From positions 208,501 to 266,076 of the forward strand of contig CAJNDS010002829.1 in NCBI GenBank assembly GCA_905221605.1: a stretch of 57,576 bases of DNA, in the 5' to 3' direction. The notes below the pieces were generated by a model, which searched no databases, was not told the origin of the DNA, and was given only the letters and a program-made list of their open reading frames with translations. Each line of letters opens with the position of its first letter. Positions within the stretch are counted from its first letter, which is position 1. This document shows, in pieces, positions 36,001 to 47,721 of this stretch. The translations under genes were made by a program, and so were the position numbers. Source of the DNA: Symbiodinium natans (Eukaryota; Sar; Dinophyceae; Suessiales; Symbiodiniaceae).

Positions 36001-39000
36001 TCGCAGAGCCACGCATGCTCTAAGGGTAGTTATATGGGGTATTTTATTTATGTTAGGGTTTACAAGGGGTCCCTTGGTAAGGGCCCATACTAAGGGACCA
36101 TGTAACAACCCTAAGACATGCGCTTTTCCTGCACTCCTACTATCAGCAGAGCACTTTCGCAACTTGAGGAGATGAGAGCGGGTGGAAGCAGGTGAATGGA
36201 GACGTGTTCCGAAAGCCAGATCATCTGGCAATTTTCACCGTGGTGTATGCTTCGGGATGCCATCTGGCTTGCACAGTCTTCATTGTCCTGATCTTCGCGA
36301 TATGCAATTCGCATCTTGCCTGCTTTAAAGAGGCACACTTCTGAAGTATCATTGGATGCAACAACTCTTTGCAGGTATTACGCATCACGCGGAGCTACTG
36401 CAGGATCCTTCGTCATAGCGTACCTGTGTACAGTTATAGCCGGCTTCCAAGGGCACCTGTTCAGAAGCTCTTGGAAGTTGTTGATCAGTTGTTTCTGTTC
36501 TGAGGTTGGCGGGTATGAAGGTGGAAGAATATTCCGCATGTTTGGAGGCCAGCACTGGAAAAGGACCGTGCAAGCAAGCGCATAGGTTCAGTTTCGACAA
36601 TGCCTTCTCGGCTAATGAAGTTTGTTGGCGCTGAAGGACGATGGTCTACCAATGCTTATTCATGCCCGGCATTGCCAAGTACTGAGACTGCAGCCTTTGT
36701 TGCACGGTTTGCATGCTTGTTCTGTGACATTTTTGATTTGTCCACGTGGCATGGTGCAGGAACTGTGGGGCCAGTGCAGGAGAACAAGAAAAGACCCCTC
36801 ACCCTCTCCCCGAACTTTTGGTTGTTTTGCTATGTTTGTTCGCACGGTTCTAAGAGTAAGATACTTTTCTTATTTTACTGCAGATACTTTGCTATGGCGA
36901 CAATAATTTGTTTTAGCTTAAAGTTTCGGACGTTTTGGCCGTTATTAGTACAGTGGTACTGCTACTACGTTCGCGTGGCCAGGCCCCTTGTTTTTCTGGG
37001 ACTTAGCTAGGGGGTGGCACTGTTCGTGTGGCCAAGGCACTAAGACAGTCCGCAGCGCTCCGTTACAGTGGTTCAGTGTCGGTTCAGACACCCCTCCGAG
37101 ATATAGGTCCGGACCTATTGCCGGATGTCCCGGAAACAGGCCGACTTTGTTGGGGGGTCCCCTCCGCCCATGTTCACATTCGATGAGGCCTTCATTAGTT
37201 TCGTCGTCATCAACACGACAGCCATCTTCTACAGAGCCACGATGATAGTGCCTCGGTTGCAGATCTCAACGCAGCGGGCCATGCACGTGTCAGTCAGCGC
37301 CATGCCATACGCCAGGTGCCTTTCAAGACAATCTTCATTATCCTGGTCCTGTTCCTGGCTGTTTGCGTACCCCTGCACACCGCCTGCCACCTAAGAATCT
37401 GTATTCAGTCAGAGTCTCTGTGGAACTCGCGTTGCGTCTTGTCGCGTTATCTGAGGTTGGAACACTTCTTGGGCGGCGAGCTGCTGCAGAGCGCTCCTTC
37501 CCTTGCCGTGTGCACCATCTGAAGAGGTGCTGCACTCAAGAGCCTTACACGGCTGATCATGGCTGATCATGGCTGGTGTGGCGTGGCCATGGCATTTCAT
37601 GTCGGGTATGCAGTGGCACTTTTTTTGCCTTGTGTGATGGCAGATGACATCGTATTGCTGCTACGACATGACGATGTGCATTGAACAAATGCATGTTGTG
37701 TTGCGGTGTCAACTTCGTGAGCACATGCTCACGCGGAGGGCATCAGCCGAAAGTTGTTCTACTTCTTTTGTGTTTTCTTTGCGTCCTTCAAGCAGACTTG
37801 GCCGACCTCGGGCAATCTCAGTTTTCCGCTGTTGCGATGTTGTTTTCCTCGCAGTCGCTGTTCGGCTTCTTCTTGCTGCAGGCTCGTTCCACTTGAAACA
37901 TTCCGCGTTACCCGGATTTGCTGTGATGTGGTGTCTGTGCGGGCAGTTTCCCGAGCTGCAGTCGGCTCCTGCCATTGATATGTTTCCTGCATGGCCGGGT
38001 GTGTTGAAGGTACATGTCATTTACGAGATTCCGAGCAGAGGAACCGTGTACTTTTGCTAGAATGAAGGAATCTAACAGAACGTTAAAGGCGACCTCCGGC
38101 CGGGGAGATGGACCACAGAAAGCAGCCATCCTTGAACTTGGACGTGCAGGGCCAATCGCCGGAGCAACAGCGGTCAGCACTTGTGACTCGATGAAAGGTC
38201 ACGAGGGTGACCAGCTGGGCATGCGCTGTCAACAAGAAAACAATCAAGTCACACCACAGCAAGGAAGTTCGACAGCGCACAAACAGGTCATAAGGGATCA
38301 ATCAGCACGCTTTGCAACGAGCCAGGGCCTTCCTCTCACAAAGCTAGCATCTCATTCCCCAAAGCTGCAGTCAGCCCGAGGAGTTGTGAGTATCGAGCGC
38401 TTTCCAGCTCATGTGATGGAAGCGAAAACCCTACCATACCCTACCACATGTAATGGTCCGTCAGGGCATGTCAGGGCTGCCAGGGCTGCCACACTTCCTT
38501 GCAGTCCTTTTGGTGCTTGGGACGTGCATGTCATGTCCCGTCTTGCCCATTCAGGCCCATTCCAACAAAGCATTGGGCTTTCACGCCCATCATGACGATG
38601 GTTGCAGGACGGCTGCGCATGTGCGTAAACATTCTTTGAAGAAAGCCAGCCTTGAAAGGAATTGTGCCCTTTGGCTGCCTCTTCATCGAGATGTATTTCA
38701 TTCTGTCTGCAGTTTGGAGCCACAACAAGATCTACTATGTCTATGGCTTCATGTTTGCGATTTTGATATTGCTTTGTCTGGTTATCGTGTGCGTCAGCAT
38801 TACCTGCACCTACATCCTCCTCAACGCGGAGGATTACAGATGGCAGTGGCAATCGTACATCAGTTGCGCAGCCACAGCGCTGTACGTTTTCGCATACACG
38901 ATTCATTACTTCTACAACTCTACTCAGATGTCTCGCACTCATTTGACTGTGGCTTCGTGTTCCGCAACGCAATGAATCAGCGTGGTGAAGTTGCCTACAC

Positions 39001-39164
39001 AATCTTTTGGGTGCATGCTAAGGTCTGGCTTCCTGCAGACGGTGTACTACTTTGGTACATCGCTGAACTTCTGTATTGGTCTTTCTTTGTTTTGTGGCTC
39101 ACTGGGCTTTATTGGCGCCTCCAAGTTTGTATTCCTCATATACAGCAACATCAAAGCGGAATGA
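33026..39164 (+). CDS. TM9SF/nonaspanin (EMP70 family) nine-span membrane protein, 22 exons
   Basis: Nonaspanins act in Golgi/endosome membrane sorting. Exons, joined by hand: 33026-33122, 33385-33464, 34093-34127 (3' end uncertain), 34444-34494, 34592-34667, 34742-34773, 34849-34918, 35152-35223, 35280-35378, 35645-35689, 35741-35826, 35896-35957, 36169-36310, 36375-36432, 36505-36567, 37140-37247, 37316-37385, 37882-37922, 38010-38032, 38555-38607, 38659-38929, 39023-39164. All phases agree and the total is about 591 residues, normal for the family. The ATG at 33026 opens a signal peptide ending near RALAG. Family landmarks in order are [73 protein letters not shown] and [16 protein letters not shown]. 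Nine hydrophobic spans follow the lumenal domain. The last residues NIKAE fit the C-terminal KXD/E Golgi-retention signal. Twenty resolved donors are 10 GT, 8 GC and 2 GA; every acceptor is AG|G. Weak points are the exon 3-4 join, which lacks about 10 residues usual in the family, and the exon 14-16 region. Confidence 0.95.
34774..34848 (+). other. In-frame, stop-free 75-base intron of the TM9SF gene
   Basis: The intron begins GTCAGC after ...GACAATTACTG and ends AACAG before GTACCAAATC. Removing it restores the family sequence [15 protein letters not shown]. Its length is a multiple of three and it has no stop codon, so retention would insert 25 residues just before the conserved DDLPIW motif. 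Removal is favoured because relatives have no insert here. Confidence 0.7.
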
Positions 39165-39169
39165 TGCGA

Positions 39170-41430
39170 TGGGGCATCTGAGGGCACATGACCCGTTCTC
39201 TGCGTCACCGTAGCCGGCGCAAACCCACAGTTCCAATGCCTTACTTGAAACGATGAGTGGCATGATCTGTGAGGTTCTAAGTGAAGGCTGACCTGGCGTC
39301 GGCGAAAAAAGTACTGGCACTGGTAGTAATTGGCCTCCTTTGCGTGCTGTGTTGCGTAGTTCGATGTGCAGGTCTCACTGGTCGTCTTACATACGCAGCT
39401 TGAGTAGGACGTGTTGGCTGCAGCCGCTATGGCATCAAGATCGAGCCACCTGCCGTCATCTGCCACTGCCGATGTGCCCCACGTGAAGGAGCATTTCCAC
39501 TGTCCACAACTCCACAACGGTCCAAGCATCGTGTGCTTGAACTTTTCGAGGCGCCTTGATGACAGATCTGGGATCGTCCAAAACTGGGACGAGCAGATCT
39601 GTCGAGATCTGGCATTATCGAATGTTCGTTTTCTCTGCCACTGCCACGCACCTCGGCCATGTTGTTTCAATCATGGTGCAGTGAAGGCTGCTGATTTCTG
39701 TGCAGGCTCTCCTTAGCAGTGGAGATTTCCTACACCAAGCTGGCCAGATCCGAAGCTGTTAGTGAGGATTCATGCCCCCCCCCCCCCCAACGTTTCAAGA
39801 GAGCCTTTACTTGCCAACGAAGGTTCCAAAGATTCCCCAGCTTTATGCAGCTCTCATACGTACCTTGGCTCAACTGGCCTGCACACTTTTCCTTGAGGTG
39901 GCTGTGACCCTTAGCCTTTGTCGTTTGCCTTAGCTGTGGAACCCTCGTTTCTTGAGTATTCTGCTTGCTTTGTACGACAAAGCAATTGTGGCAGTCTTCG
40001 TGTTGTGTGGCTTTGATGTGCGAGGAGCACCTGCCGATGAAAATGTCGGCCCAAGCTTGCACGCACACACACACGCAGAGACACACATGAAGCTGACTCT
40101 TTCGCGTATGCTTTGTTTTCACAAAGTGCATGCAGATGGCAGCGGTTGGGTCGAATCTGGCCGATTTTGTGTCAACAACTTGGGGGAAGGGTGGCCTGGT
40201 CAACCACCTGTACCTGCGAAGGTTTGCTTGTGACTTCCTTATCATACAAGCATATACAAGCCATATATGATTCTTCGATCCTGTGTTCTCCTCGCGACGA
40301 AAAGTTTTTTTCTCCCCGTGAAGACATCATTCGCAAATTGGACGGCGTTTGATGTGATGTCGCTCGGTATGTGTTTTATGTCCCTTGGGATGCACGTGGC
40401 CTGGAGAGAAGCAAGTCAAATCAGCAGAATTCTGCATTGCAAATGTGCTGAGTGCTCGATTTTGACCATGGAATGCATCTGCGACCTAGGCCTAGGCGAA
40501 AGCGTGATTTGGAACGATGCGAAAACTTTGGATCTCCTATGCCGCCCCGAAAGACAAACCAATTCCTAATCATCATCCGGGCCCTTTGCCTTGTTCATTA
40601 GTTGCCTTGTTTGCATAAATTGGTTGCCTCTGTCCTGACACACCGGACAAGCGGTTGTTTTCTGTATTCTTCTGTGCTGCTAAGCAGACGTCACCGCAGC
40701 AGCAACCCCTGTAAGCTTCAACATGCTTGGAGGCGCGGGTTTTGGGGGTCAGGTTCAAGGCCACGCTGCAAAGCAGCCTTATCCTGCTGTCAGGCAGCTG
40801 CCCATCTTGAAGCAAGGAACTGGGGCTTTGCCAACTTGAACCGAAGCTCTCCGACCCCTCGTGCCCCACGAGCAAGCACGTCAGTGCACAACAATAATTG
40901 CTTGTGACCAAACCGAAGCCGATTTCCGAAATCCGATTTTTGCATTTCTCAGTCACTTGGTCGCCCAGCTTGGTGGATGTTGAAACTGGTGTTGCAGTTT
41001 TTGCAGGCTGCCAAGCACGTCCAGAGTATGCGAGCATGGACGTGTGAGCAATGTGTTTCATGAGCGTCTGCTGGACGTACTTAGTTACTTGCGCTGCCGA
41101 ACCGTTGTCTCTGAGGTGCTGCTGTTTGGGATTGTGTGCTGGTCGGCGTGATCGTCGCACAATTGATAGATTTGGCTTCGATTCCTTTGCTTGTTGCAAG
41201 CACAGCTTTTTTGGAATCCGGAAATCTTAGCCATCATTTCAATTGCACAATTGCAGAGCAAGCTTGAGGCTGGGATCGACAGTAGCCGCTATTTGCCGTT
41301 GGCGGTTCTCCTGTACCATGCAATCGCTTTTGCCTTTTGTGGCAGCTACGACTTGCTCAGTGATGGCCTTGTCTTGCAACTTGAGTTGCTGTTCAGGGCT
41401 TGCAGGTAAGCTGGGGAAACATTCGGCTGT
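39170..41430. other. Region between TM9SF and the next supported exon
   Basis: A 208-codon minus-strand open frame (40,573-41,199) has low-complexity composition and no domain. A poly-C run lies at 39,776-39,789. The segment probably holds unrecognised small plus-strand exons and introns. Confidence 0.4.
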
Positions 41431-41439
41431 CAAGCTCAG

Positions 41440-41733
41440 GTCAGCAAGGAAGTGGTAGAGCTCGTACGTTGCATCGTGTACTGGTTTCCAGGCGAGTCTT
41501 GTGGGGACCTGAGTTGGAAACCTGCTCCGCTGCCGAGCGGAGTGCGAGTTCTCAATTCATCAGAGTTCTCAAAGTTTCTCAGCGAGAAAGCAGCTGCAAT
41601 GCTACAAGGTTGGAGCTTGCTGGCGGTACATCTGGAACCAAGCTTTACTTGGGCCGCATTTGTTTCATTGTGCTTTTCTCAGCTTGTGAAGCTGGGTGCA
41701 GATGCTTCATTCCAGAAATGGACAACTGAGAAG
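41440..41733 (+). CDS. Exon of an unidentified plus-strand gene
   Basis: A 294-base exon (98 codons) with acceptor CAAGCTCAG|GTCAGC and an ideal donor AAG|GTGAGT. The peptide runs from VSKEVVELVRCIVYWFPGES through EKAAAMLQGWSLLAVHLEP to DASFQKWTTEK and looks globular and helical, perhaps armadillo/HEAT-like. It lies 2.3 kb downstream of the TM9SF gene on the same strand. It may belong to the gene whose last exons are at 45.5-45.8 kb, but the connection is not shown. Confidence 0.5.
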
Positions 41734-42724
41734 GTGAGTGGAGGGGCGATGTGGCTGGCGTTGCGCGTGCTTCTTCTGGTCGGAGATGAAACACTGGTGC
41801 TCCGCACAGAGTTGCAGATGCACATTCATGGAGTTTTGATGGATCAGTAAGGTAGTTGGGACGGAGGAGTTAGATACTGTCGGCATCGATGGTTCGAATA
41901 GTGCTATTAACACAACTTGTTCAGGCAACAGAATTGTTCGAGCTCGATATGTGAAGCTCCCGGAGTCTTGAAAAAAGCTCGAGGTTCTGTACTTGATGTC
42001 ATAGATATTTCAATCGTTTTTGTATGCAGACTTAATTGTGCTTCCCCCTCTCTGATGGCCAGAGAGTCTTGTATCTGTGGTCCACATCGTGACAACGTAT
42101 TGTGAGCCGCGAGGTGTAGCTTTGGCCTCCGGTCTCCAGTCTCTATTCTCTATTCCGAACTATTCCCTTTCCGCTTCTGTTTCTTTCGGTGTCACAACTG
42201 CTTCACCGAGCTTTTTGCATTTTGGCTTCTGTTTCGCTGCCTTCACCAACGGTGCCTGCTTCTTGCCTGAAAGCCCCATGTGATCAAAGCCACGTGATCC
42301 GGAGCCCTGCTTGTCGCCATCGGCCCCGTCTGGGTCACCAACCTGCGTGCGACATCGTGCGACGGTGCTCGAGGCACGCTATGTGACCAGTGCGATTTGT
42401 TCATCAGATAATCAGATCGATAGATGCGATGCATTTCGATGCCCATCCGACCGCCGTGTCTGCCAGCCTCTCCCTTGCTGGCTTTCGCGGAGCAGGTCCT
42501 CCCTCAGGCCCGTGGCTGCCTGACCTGTGGCGGATTCTCGCGGCTGGACGAAGGCAACCAACTGCAGTCCAGGTCGCCCAGGCTGCTTTCCCAAAAGGAA
42601 GACCCGCAAACTCTAGCTTGAATCTTACTCGTGAGAGCCCTGCTGACGACCGCCAAATGCCGGAAGGCGGGTCATTGTGCGCATGCTATCCTGACAGCCT
42701 GGGAGCCATTGCGTGATTCCGGGC

Positions 42725-42772
42725 CTCGCTCGCCTCGTTGGCCTCGCTGGCCTCGCTGGCCTCGCTCCTCCG
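42725..42772 (+). repeat. Nonamer (GGCCTCGCT)n, about five units
   Basis: Tandem GCCTCGCT/GGCCTCGTT/GGCCTCGCT units. Confidence 0.8.
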
Positions 42773-45488
42773 CTTTTCACTTCGGCACCAAGCGCCTTCA
42801 CGACTCGGAGTTGTCAACAGCTCATCAGCCCACGTCAGGTCAGTATAGCAGCACCTTGATCAGCTGCGAACTGTTTCCACAGATACTATCAGGTTACTGT
42901 CACTTCTTCCAGCCTGTGCCATGCCATGCCCTGGGACCCGAAACTCCGGCTCCGGATGCAGCTTTGGTGCCTGTCGTCTCGGGGCCCCTTGGCTCACACA
43001 GACCCGCACAGCGACACATTGCTCTGAGGACAGCTTGTCTTGTGAATGCGCTCGCCGGAGGTGTTTTGCCATTCTCATGTCTGGCCGATGCCGAATTCCT
43101 CGGCTCCATTTGCCTTTGCTGGGATCCGGGCATCGCTAGGAGAGGGGGAGCTAACCGTGGCTGGCAAGGAAATTGTTTTGCTTTGGGGCTACGGCGCACC
43201 CCGCTCTTGTGGCAAGCGCGGATGCTCGCTTGATTCCCTGCGAGACACTTTGAAATTTTCTGGTTGCACAGAGGCGTTAATGCAAGATATGCAAGAATCT
43301 GCGAGACTTTGCTGGCTCTGTGAGAAGATGGAACGAGCTGAACTTCAGCTTCATCCGCCTTCTTGCGACTGGGTGTGCCAGCACATCACTGTCCAGTATC
43401 CCGAAGCGATCTGATTTGTGCAAGTGCAACTTTCAGGGAGGGCCAACACAACATTCCTTCTTGTTTGTGTTTACATTTTTTTGCGCCAGTTCTGAATGCG
43501 GGCAGCTGGTAGCAGCGAGGTAGCAGTGGTGATATGCAGGCCGTGAGGCAATCGTTTTTTTGTTGTGATGGCAGTCTTTTGTGTTCTTATTCCCCGTGCG
43601 ACAACGAATTGGCATGCAGTATTGGGAATGGTAGCCACTAATTAGAGCAAGGGGGCAATTTTCCTGCACATGCAGGAGGCGGGACAGCAGCCAGGACAGC
43701 AGGTGGTTAACGAATGGCAGCCAGGACAGCAACCATCACAGCCATGTCAAGCAGGGCCTTGTGCCGGAACACGGCTTTAGCAAGTGGTCAAGTTCTCGGT
43801 GCATCTTGCGATGTACAGACAAAGCTCTCAACCCGTTATGCTGTTGAAGTCGAATGCGGTGATGGCAGCGGTCAGGGTGACAAGTGCTGGATTCCAGTCG
43901 AATTTGTAACGCGTGGCATACGGGTTCTAGGGGTTGCAAGCTGTGTGTGCACATGGGTACTGAAAGTGCAAGAGTGTAGAATTCAAAGATGTTTCCGGCT
44001 GCCGCAAATGCCTCTGGTGCAGTTACTCGTCATCTGTGTTATATTGGCATGTCGGCATGATGCGGGCATTGATGATGTTTCATAGATGTCATGAAGGTGC
44101 TAACATGCTTCATCATCCTGCTATTTGTGGCCTACTGCGCAGCTGGCCTGGCTGCGTGAACATCTCAGAACTCAGTGGTGTAATGACAGAGGGTTACAAA
44201 GGTTATCAAATGTTACAAAGGTAAAGGGAGAATGTGCTCGCAACGTAGCAGGCTCGAGCCTCGCCGAAGCCTTCCCGGGCATCTTGTGCAGTGGCTTTGC
44301 ACTGGCTGGGGTGCCAGAGAAGCGCTGCTTCAGGCTCATTCAGACATTCATGGAAACCGTTGTTGCCTGTCACTCTGTTGCTCTCGTTTGTGTCCGACCC
44401 TGAACCTGCATATGCTGCTCGTCAAGTCGGCCCACGTGTTCGATGGCCGAAAATTGAAACCACTTCCGGAACCAAACCCGGTGATCACCAAGCAACATGG
44501 CATGTTGTTCCACCGTGTTAACGTTCATGCCCACGTGGGCTTAGCTCGACGAGTTTCGACGAGGTGGTTCAGAATGTTGCCCGCGGTGTTTTGGCGTTCA
44601 TCACTCGTACGCTGGCTCTGTTCGCACTTGCTAAGTAGGAGAAACACCCACATGACGGTGCCCAACCGCCGTGTGCCGCCATCGGACATTGTGTAAAGGG
44701 ACTCTGAGACAGATCCGTAAGACGTCGGGAAATTCAACGCTCGGAACAGCGTCTCTGAGCGTACAGGACTGTACGAAGCTCTGCCAAAAAACTGTGTTCA
44801 GGTTTGGCCCTTAGACATTTCTAGATGAGCATCTGGATGGGGGCACTCGCACGTATTCTTGCAGAGCACAAAACTTTGGTCATGGCTAGAAGCTCCTCCA
44901 TGCCCGAGCTTTGTTTCTGAGGACCAAATCCTTGTGAAACCGGCAGTTGCACACAACAAGAACGACGATGCCACTTTCACGTGTCACAACATGCGCTCTG
45001 TAATGCTCTGAACCCTGTGTGGATCGCAGGGCCCTTTGAAGATCCTGGGTGGTTTGCTCATGCTTCCCTTTGCTGCCTCCGTCCGGCGGGCACTGTTGCT
45101 TGAGCATTGTAACAGACTGTAACATATGCAACGGAAGGGTCAAGCTGCACCACACGGCAGGTCATTGCCGCACAGATTTGGTTACGGACGATCTCCTTCA
45201 TTGTATGGTTGGCAGATGTCTTGGTTTTTGCGATGTTCACAATACACTTTCCAGCATTGCTCCAGCCTGTTGCATTATTTGACTCTTGAGGCTGTCGCTT
45301 GTCCATGCTGCCGTCTACAGAGAGCAGACAATGTGTTCGATGCTTTTGAGAGGGAGCTGGCCATACCCCTTCTTCAATGCTCGTTTCTGGCATTTTCGTG
45401 TACATTGGCAGGACTTGCCCCGGCCTGAATTTCCCATCAGCTTGCTATCAGCTTGCTTGCGCGAGCATTCTGCCATGAGATTGTTGAG

Positions 45489-45789
45489 GCCTTAGAGGGG
45501 GAGCTCTCGAGCTTTCAGCGCATGTCTGTTGGCATTGCAGCAACTTACTATACCGTCATGCTGCTCATCTGGACAGCACCGGCGGTTCTGCAAGCCAAGG
45601 CAGGACGTGTCCAGGTGAATTGAGAGCAGTTGCAACATCAGTGATCATCAGGTTGCTGCTGAGGAAGTCTATGACGCCAATTCCTTGTTGGCCACCCAGT
45701 GGAGCAAAGTTTCAAAGTATCACTTTTGCAAAGTGCAAATCACTGTTACGGCCTCTTTTGCCATTCAGTTTGGATTTATCTTAATATGA
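45489..45789 (+). CDS. Last two exons of an unidentified multi-span membrane protein
   Basis: Exon 45489-45599 follows GTTGAG|GCC and reads ALEGELSSFQRMSVGIAATY then YTVMLLIWTAPAVLQAK, a likely membrane span. A 52-base intron with a GC donor (AAG|GCAGGA) and ATCATCAG|GTT acceptor follows. Exon 45652-45789 reads VAAEEVYDANSLLATQWSKV, then a second hydrophobic stretch ending FAIQFGFILI and TGA. Phases agree. The 5' exon may start further upstream, since the frame is open back to about 45438. A similar segment, FERELAIPLLQCSFLAFSCT, lies at about 45345-45415 and may be another span. No family is recognised. Gene extent to the left is unknown. Confidence 0.55.
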
Positions 45790-45797
45790 ACATATTC

Positions 45798-45835
45798 ACC
45801 GGGTTTAGGGTTTAGGGTTTAGGGCTTTAGGTTCT
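45798..45835 (+). repeat. Interstitial telomere-type repeat, TTTAGGG orientation
   Basis: Four tandem GGGTTTA units followed by decayed copies (GGCTTTAGG, GTTAAGGC). The orientation is opposite to the larger block at 46.08 kb. Confidence 0.88.
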
Positions 45836-46079
45836 GTTAAGGCTTTGCAAGATGTTTTAAGGCTTTTTGTTTCGGTGTTTGTTAGGGTTTTGAGGGAGCT
45901 TTCAGGGTGTGCAGGTTTGATGGGTCAGTGGGCTCATATGGTTGAGGGGCCAGTTCACGATCAACCGCAGTTTCAAGGTCAACCCCCTTAACCCCCAAGT
46001 CTGGTCCTCATTTTCCACAAGGTGCGCGCTTTCCTGGTCCAGGTAGGACATCTGGATATTTGTTTCATTTACCTGGAAT

Positions 46080-46350
46080 CCTAAACCCTAAACCCGAAAC
46101 CCTAAACCCTAAATCCTGGGCCCTAAGCCCTAAGCCCTAAACCCTAAACCCTAAACCCTAAACCCTAAACCCTAAACTCTAAACTCTAAGCCCTAAACCC
46201 TAAACCCTAAACCCTAACCCCTAAACCTTAAACCCTAGTTGGGGAGTTGCTTTCAGGGCGGTTGATTTAAGAGGCCAACCCAGTCTTGATGTCTGACGGA
46301 GCCCTAAGCCCTAAGCCCTAAACCCGAAACCCGAAAGCCTAAACCCTAGA
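46080..46350 (+). repeat. Interstitial telomere-type repeat, CCCTAAA orientation
   Basis: About 20 CCCTAAA units in 46,080-46,235, several being variants (CCCTAAG, CTCTAAA), then a second cluster at 46,298-46,350 after a 60-base gap. Short TTTAGGG pieces follow near 46,390. Confidence 0.93.
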
Positions 46351-46929
46351 CCCTGCAACTCAAAGCCTTCAACTCCGGAGCATTGAGGGGTTTAGCGTTT
46401 AGGGGCTGGGATGTTCCCCCTTGTAAGGATTGTTAGTTTAAGGGGGAACCTCCCAAGTTTAGGGTGTAGTATCGGAGCCCGGGAATCAAGAATCAAGACT
46501 CCTGGAAACTTGGTTCTGTGGCCACTTTGTTGAAACAAATGTCTTTAGAACAGTTTAAAGTTTATCAGCCCAGAGGCAGAAAAAATAGAACCACGAGTTC
46601 CGGGCATCACAGTTCTTTTTTCCGGGTTCTAGAGACCGTCAGCAGAAACACTTTCGCCTTTATTATGTTTGCACCGTCTCCACAAAGGCTTCAGAACCTA
46701 TGTACCTGTAGACTATAGGTAAGTATGTGTGCATGTATGTTTGTATTTATGCATTTCTGTATATATGCTGTATAGCTATATATATGTGTTTATGTATATG
46801 TGTATATATGTATGAGAGAGGAACCTAACTTCTTTGTTTTCTTTATCCTAAAAAAAGTCATTCTTTTATTCTTTTATTCTGAGGTTCACAACAGAATGCA
46901 AGAACAAACGATTTGAATTCTTTCTCTAT

Positions 46930-47100
46930 TATTCTTTTGGTCGCTGGGTCTGGAGGCAGCCCAAGTACGTCGCGTTGAAGACACACAAACTGCCCGGCGG
47001 GAAGAAGGTCATGGTGAAGGCTGGTACGCAGGTGATCGATCGGGCCTGGAAAGTTTTAAAGGAGCGTGTGAAGATCAATCAAAACTGCAAAACATGTAGG
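46930..47100 (+). mobile_element. Possible DDE (ISXO2/IS1595-like) transposase remnant
   Basis: The frame reads GRWVWRQPKYVALKTHKLPG, then VKAGTQVIDRAWKVLKERVK and INQNCKT, then loses similarity. G-T-Q-x-I-D-x-x-W-x-x-L-K resembles the last catalytic segment of ISXO2-type transposases (T-x-x-I-E/D-x-x-W-x-x-L-K). Only this piece is visible; the other catalytic residues and terminal inverted repeats were not found. The frame runs on to a stop at 47,280. The recognition is from memory and weak. Confidence 0.3.
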
Positions 47101-47721
47101 CCAAGGTTAGGTCACAATTGCGTCGAAGCCGTAGAGGTTACCTGGGTACCCGGCAAAACACCGGCGACGAAGGCTCATATTTACAAAGTGGGAGGGGGAT
47201 ATAATATGTACGCATATGTACACATAAATATCATATATGTAAATGGTACTACTTTTAACGTAATGAAAGCATTGCCTTAAGCCTAGGCCTTGGGGTATTG
47301 GGTTTACTGTTGGGGGGGGGGGGGGGCAGGTCCTGTGGCGAGCGCAAGGGTCCAGACACTGAGCCCAAAACCCTAACCTTAAAGGGTCCAGCTAGTGTAC
47401 CGTACCACGACGTATACTGTTTTCAGAGCGTGGCTTAGAACTAAAGTGCATCAAACTCTCAGACAGGGTGTGTGAGTTTACACAGCTCAGCTATACGTTT
47501 TCGCGTAATGTGTTTGACGTATAGTAACAACATAGGAGCCGCTGCACCATGGCCAAAAGGCAAACTGACCCCCATCGGTGCCGTCACAAAGAAGCGTGTA
47601 GACGGAACGTTCTGTCAGACAGCGCCAATAGGGTCTTTCAGGCGCCGCGCAGTCCACGTTCCGGTCGTGGTACTTCCGCCGCGCTCTCCCTCCCAAGCAG
47701 TCCCTAACCTACAAGTTCCTC

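Noticed and set aside
40573-41199. 208-codon minus-strand open frame
   Set aside because: No domain, low-complexity composition, and it lies in a block where supported genes are on the plus strand.
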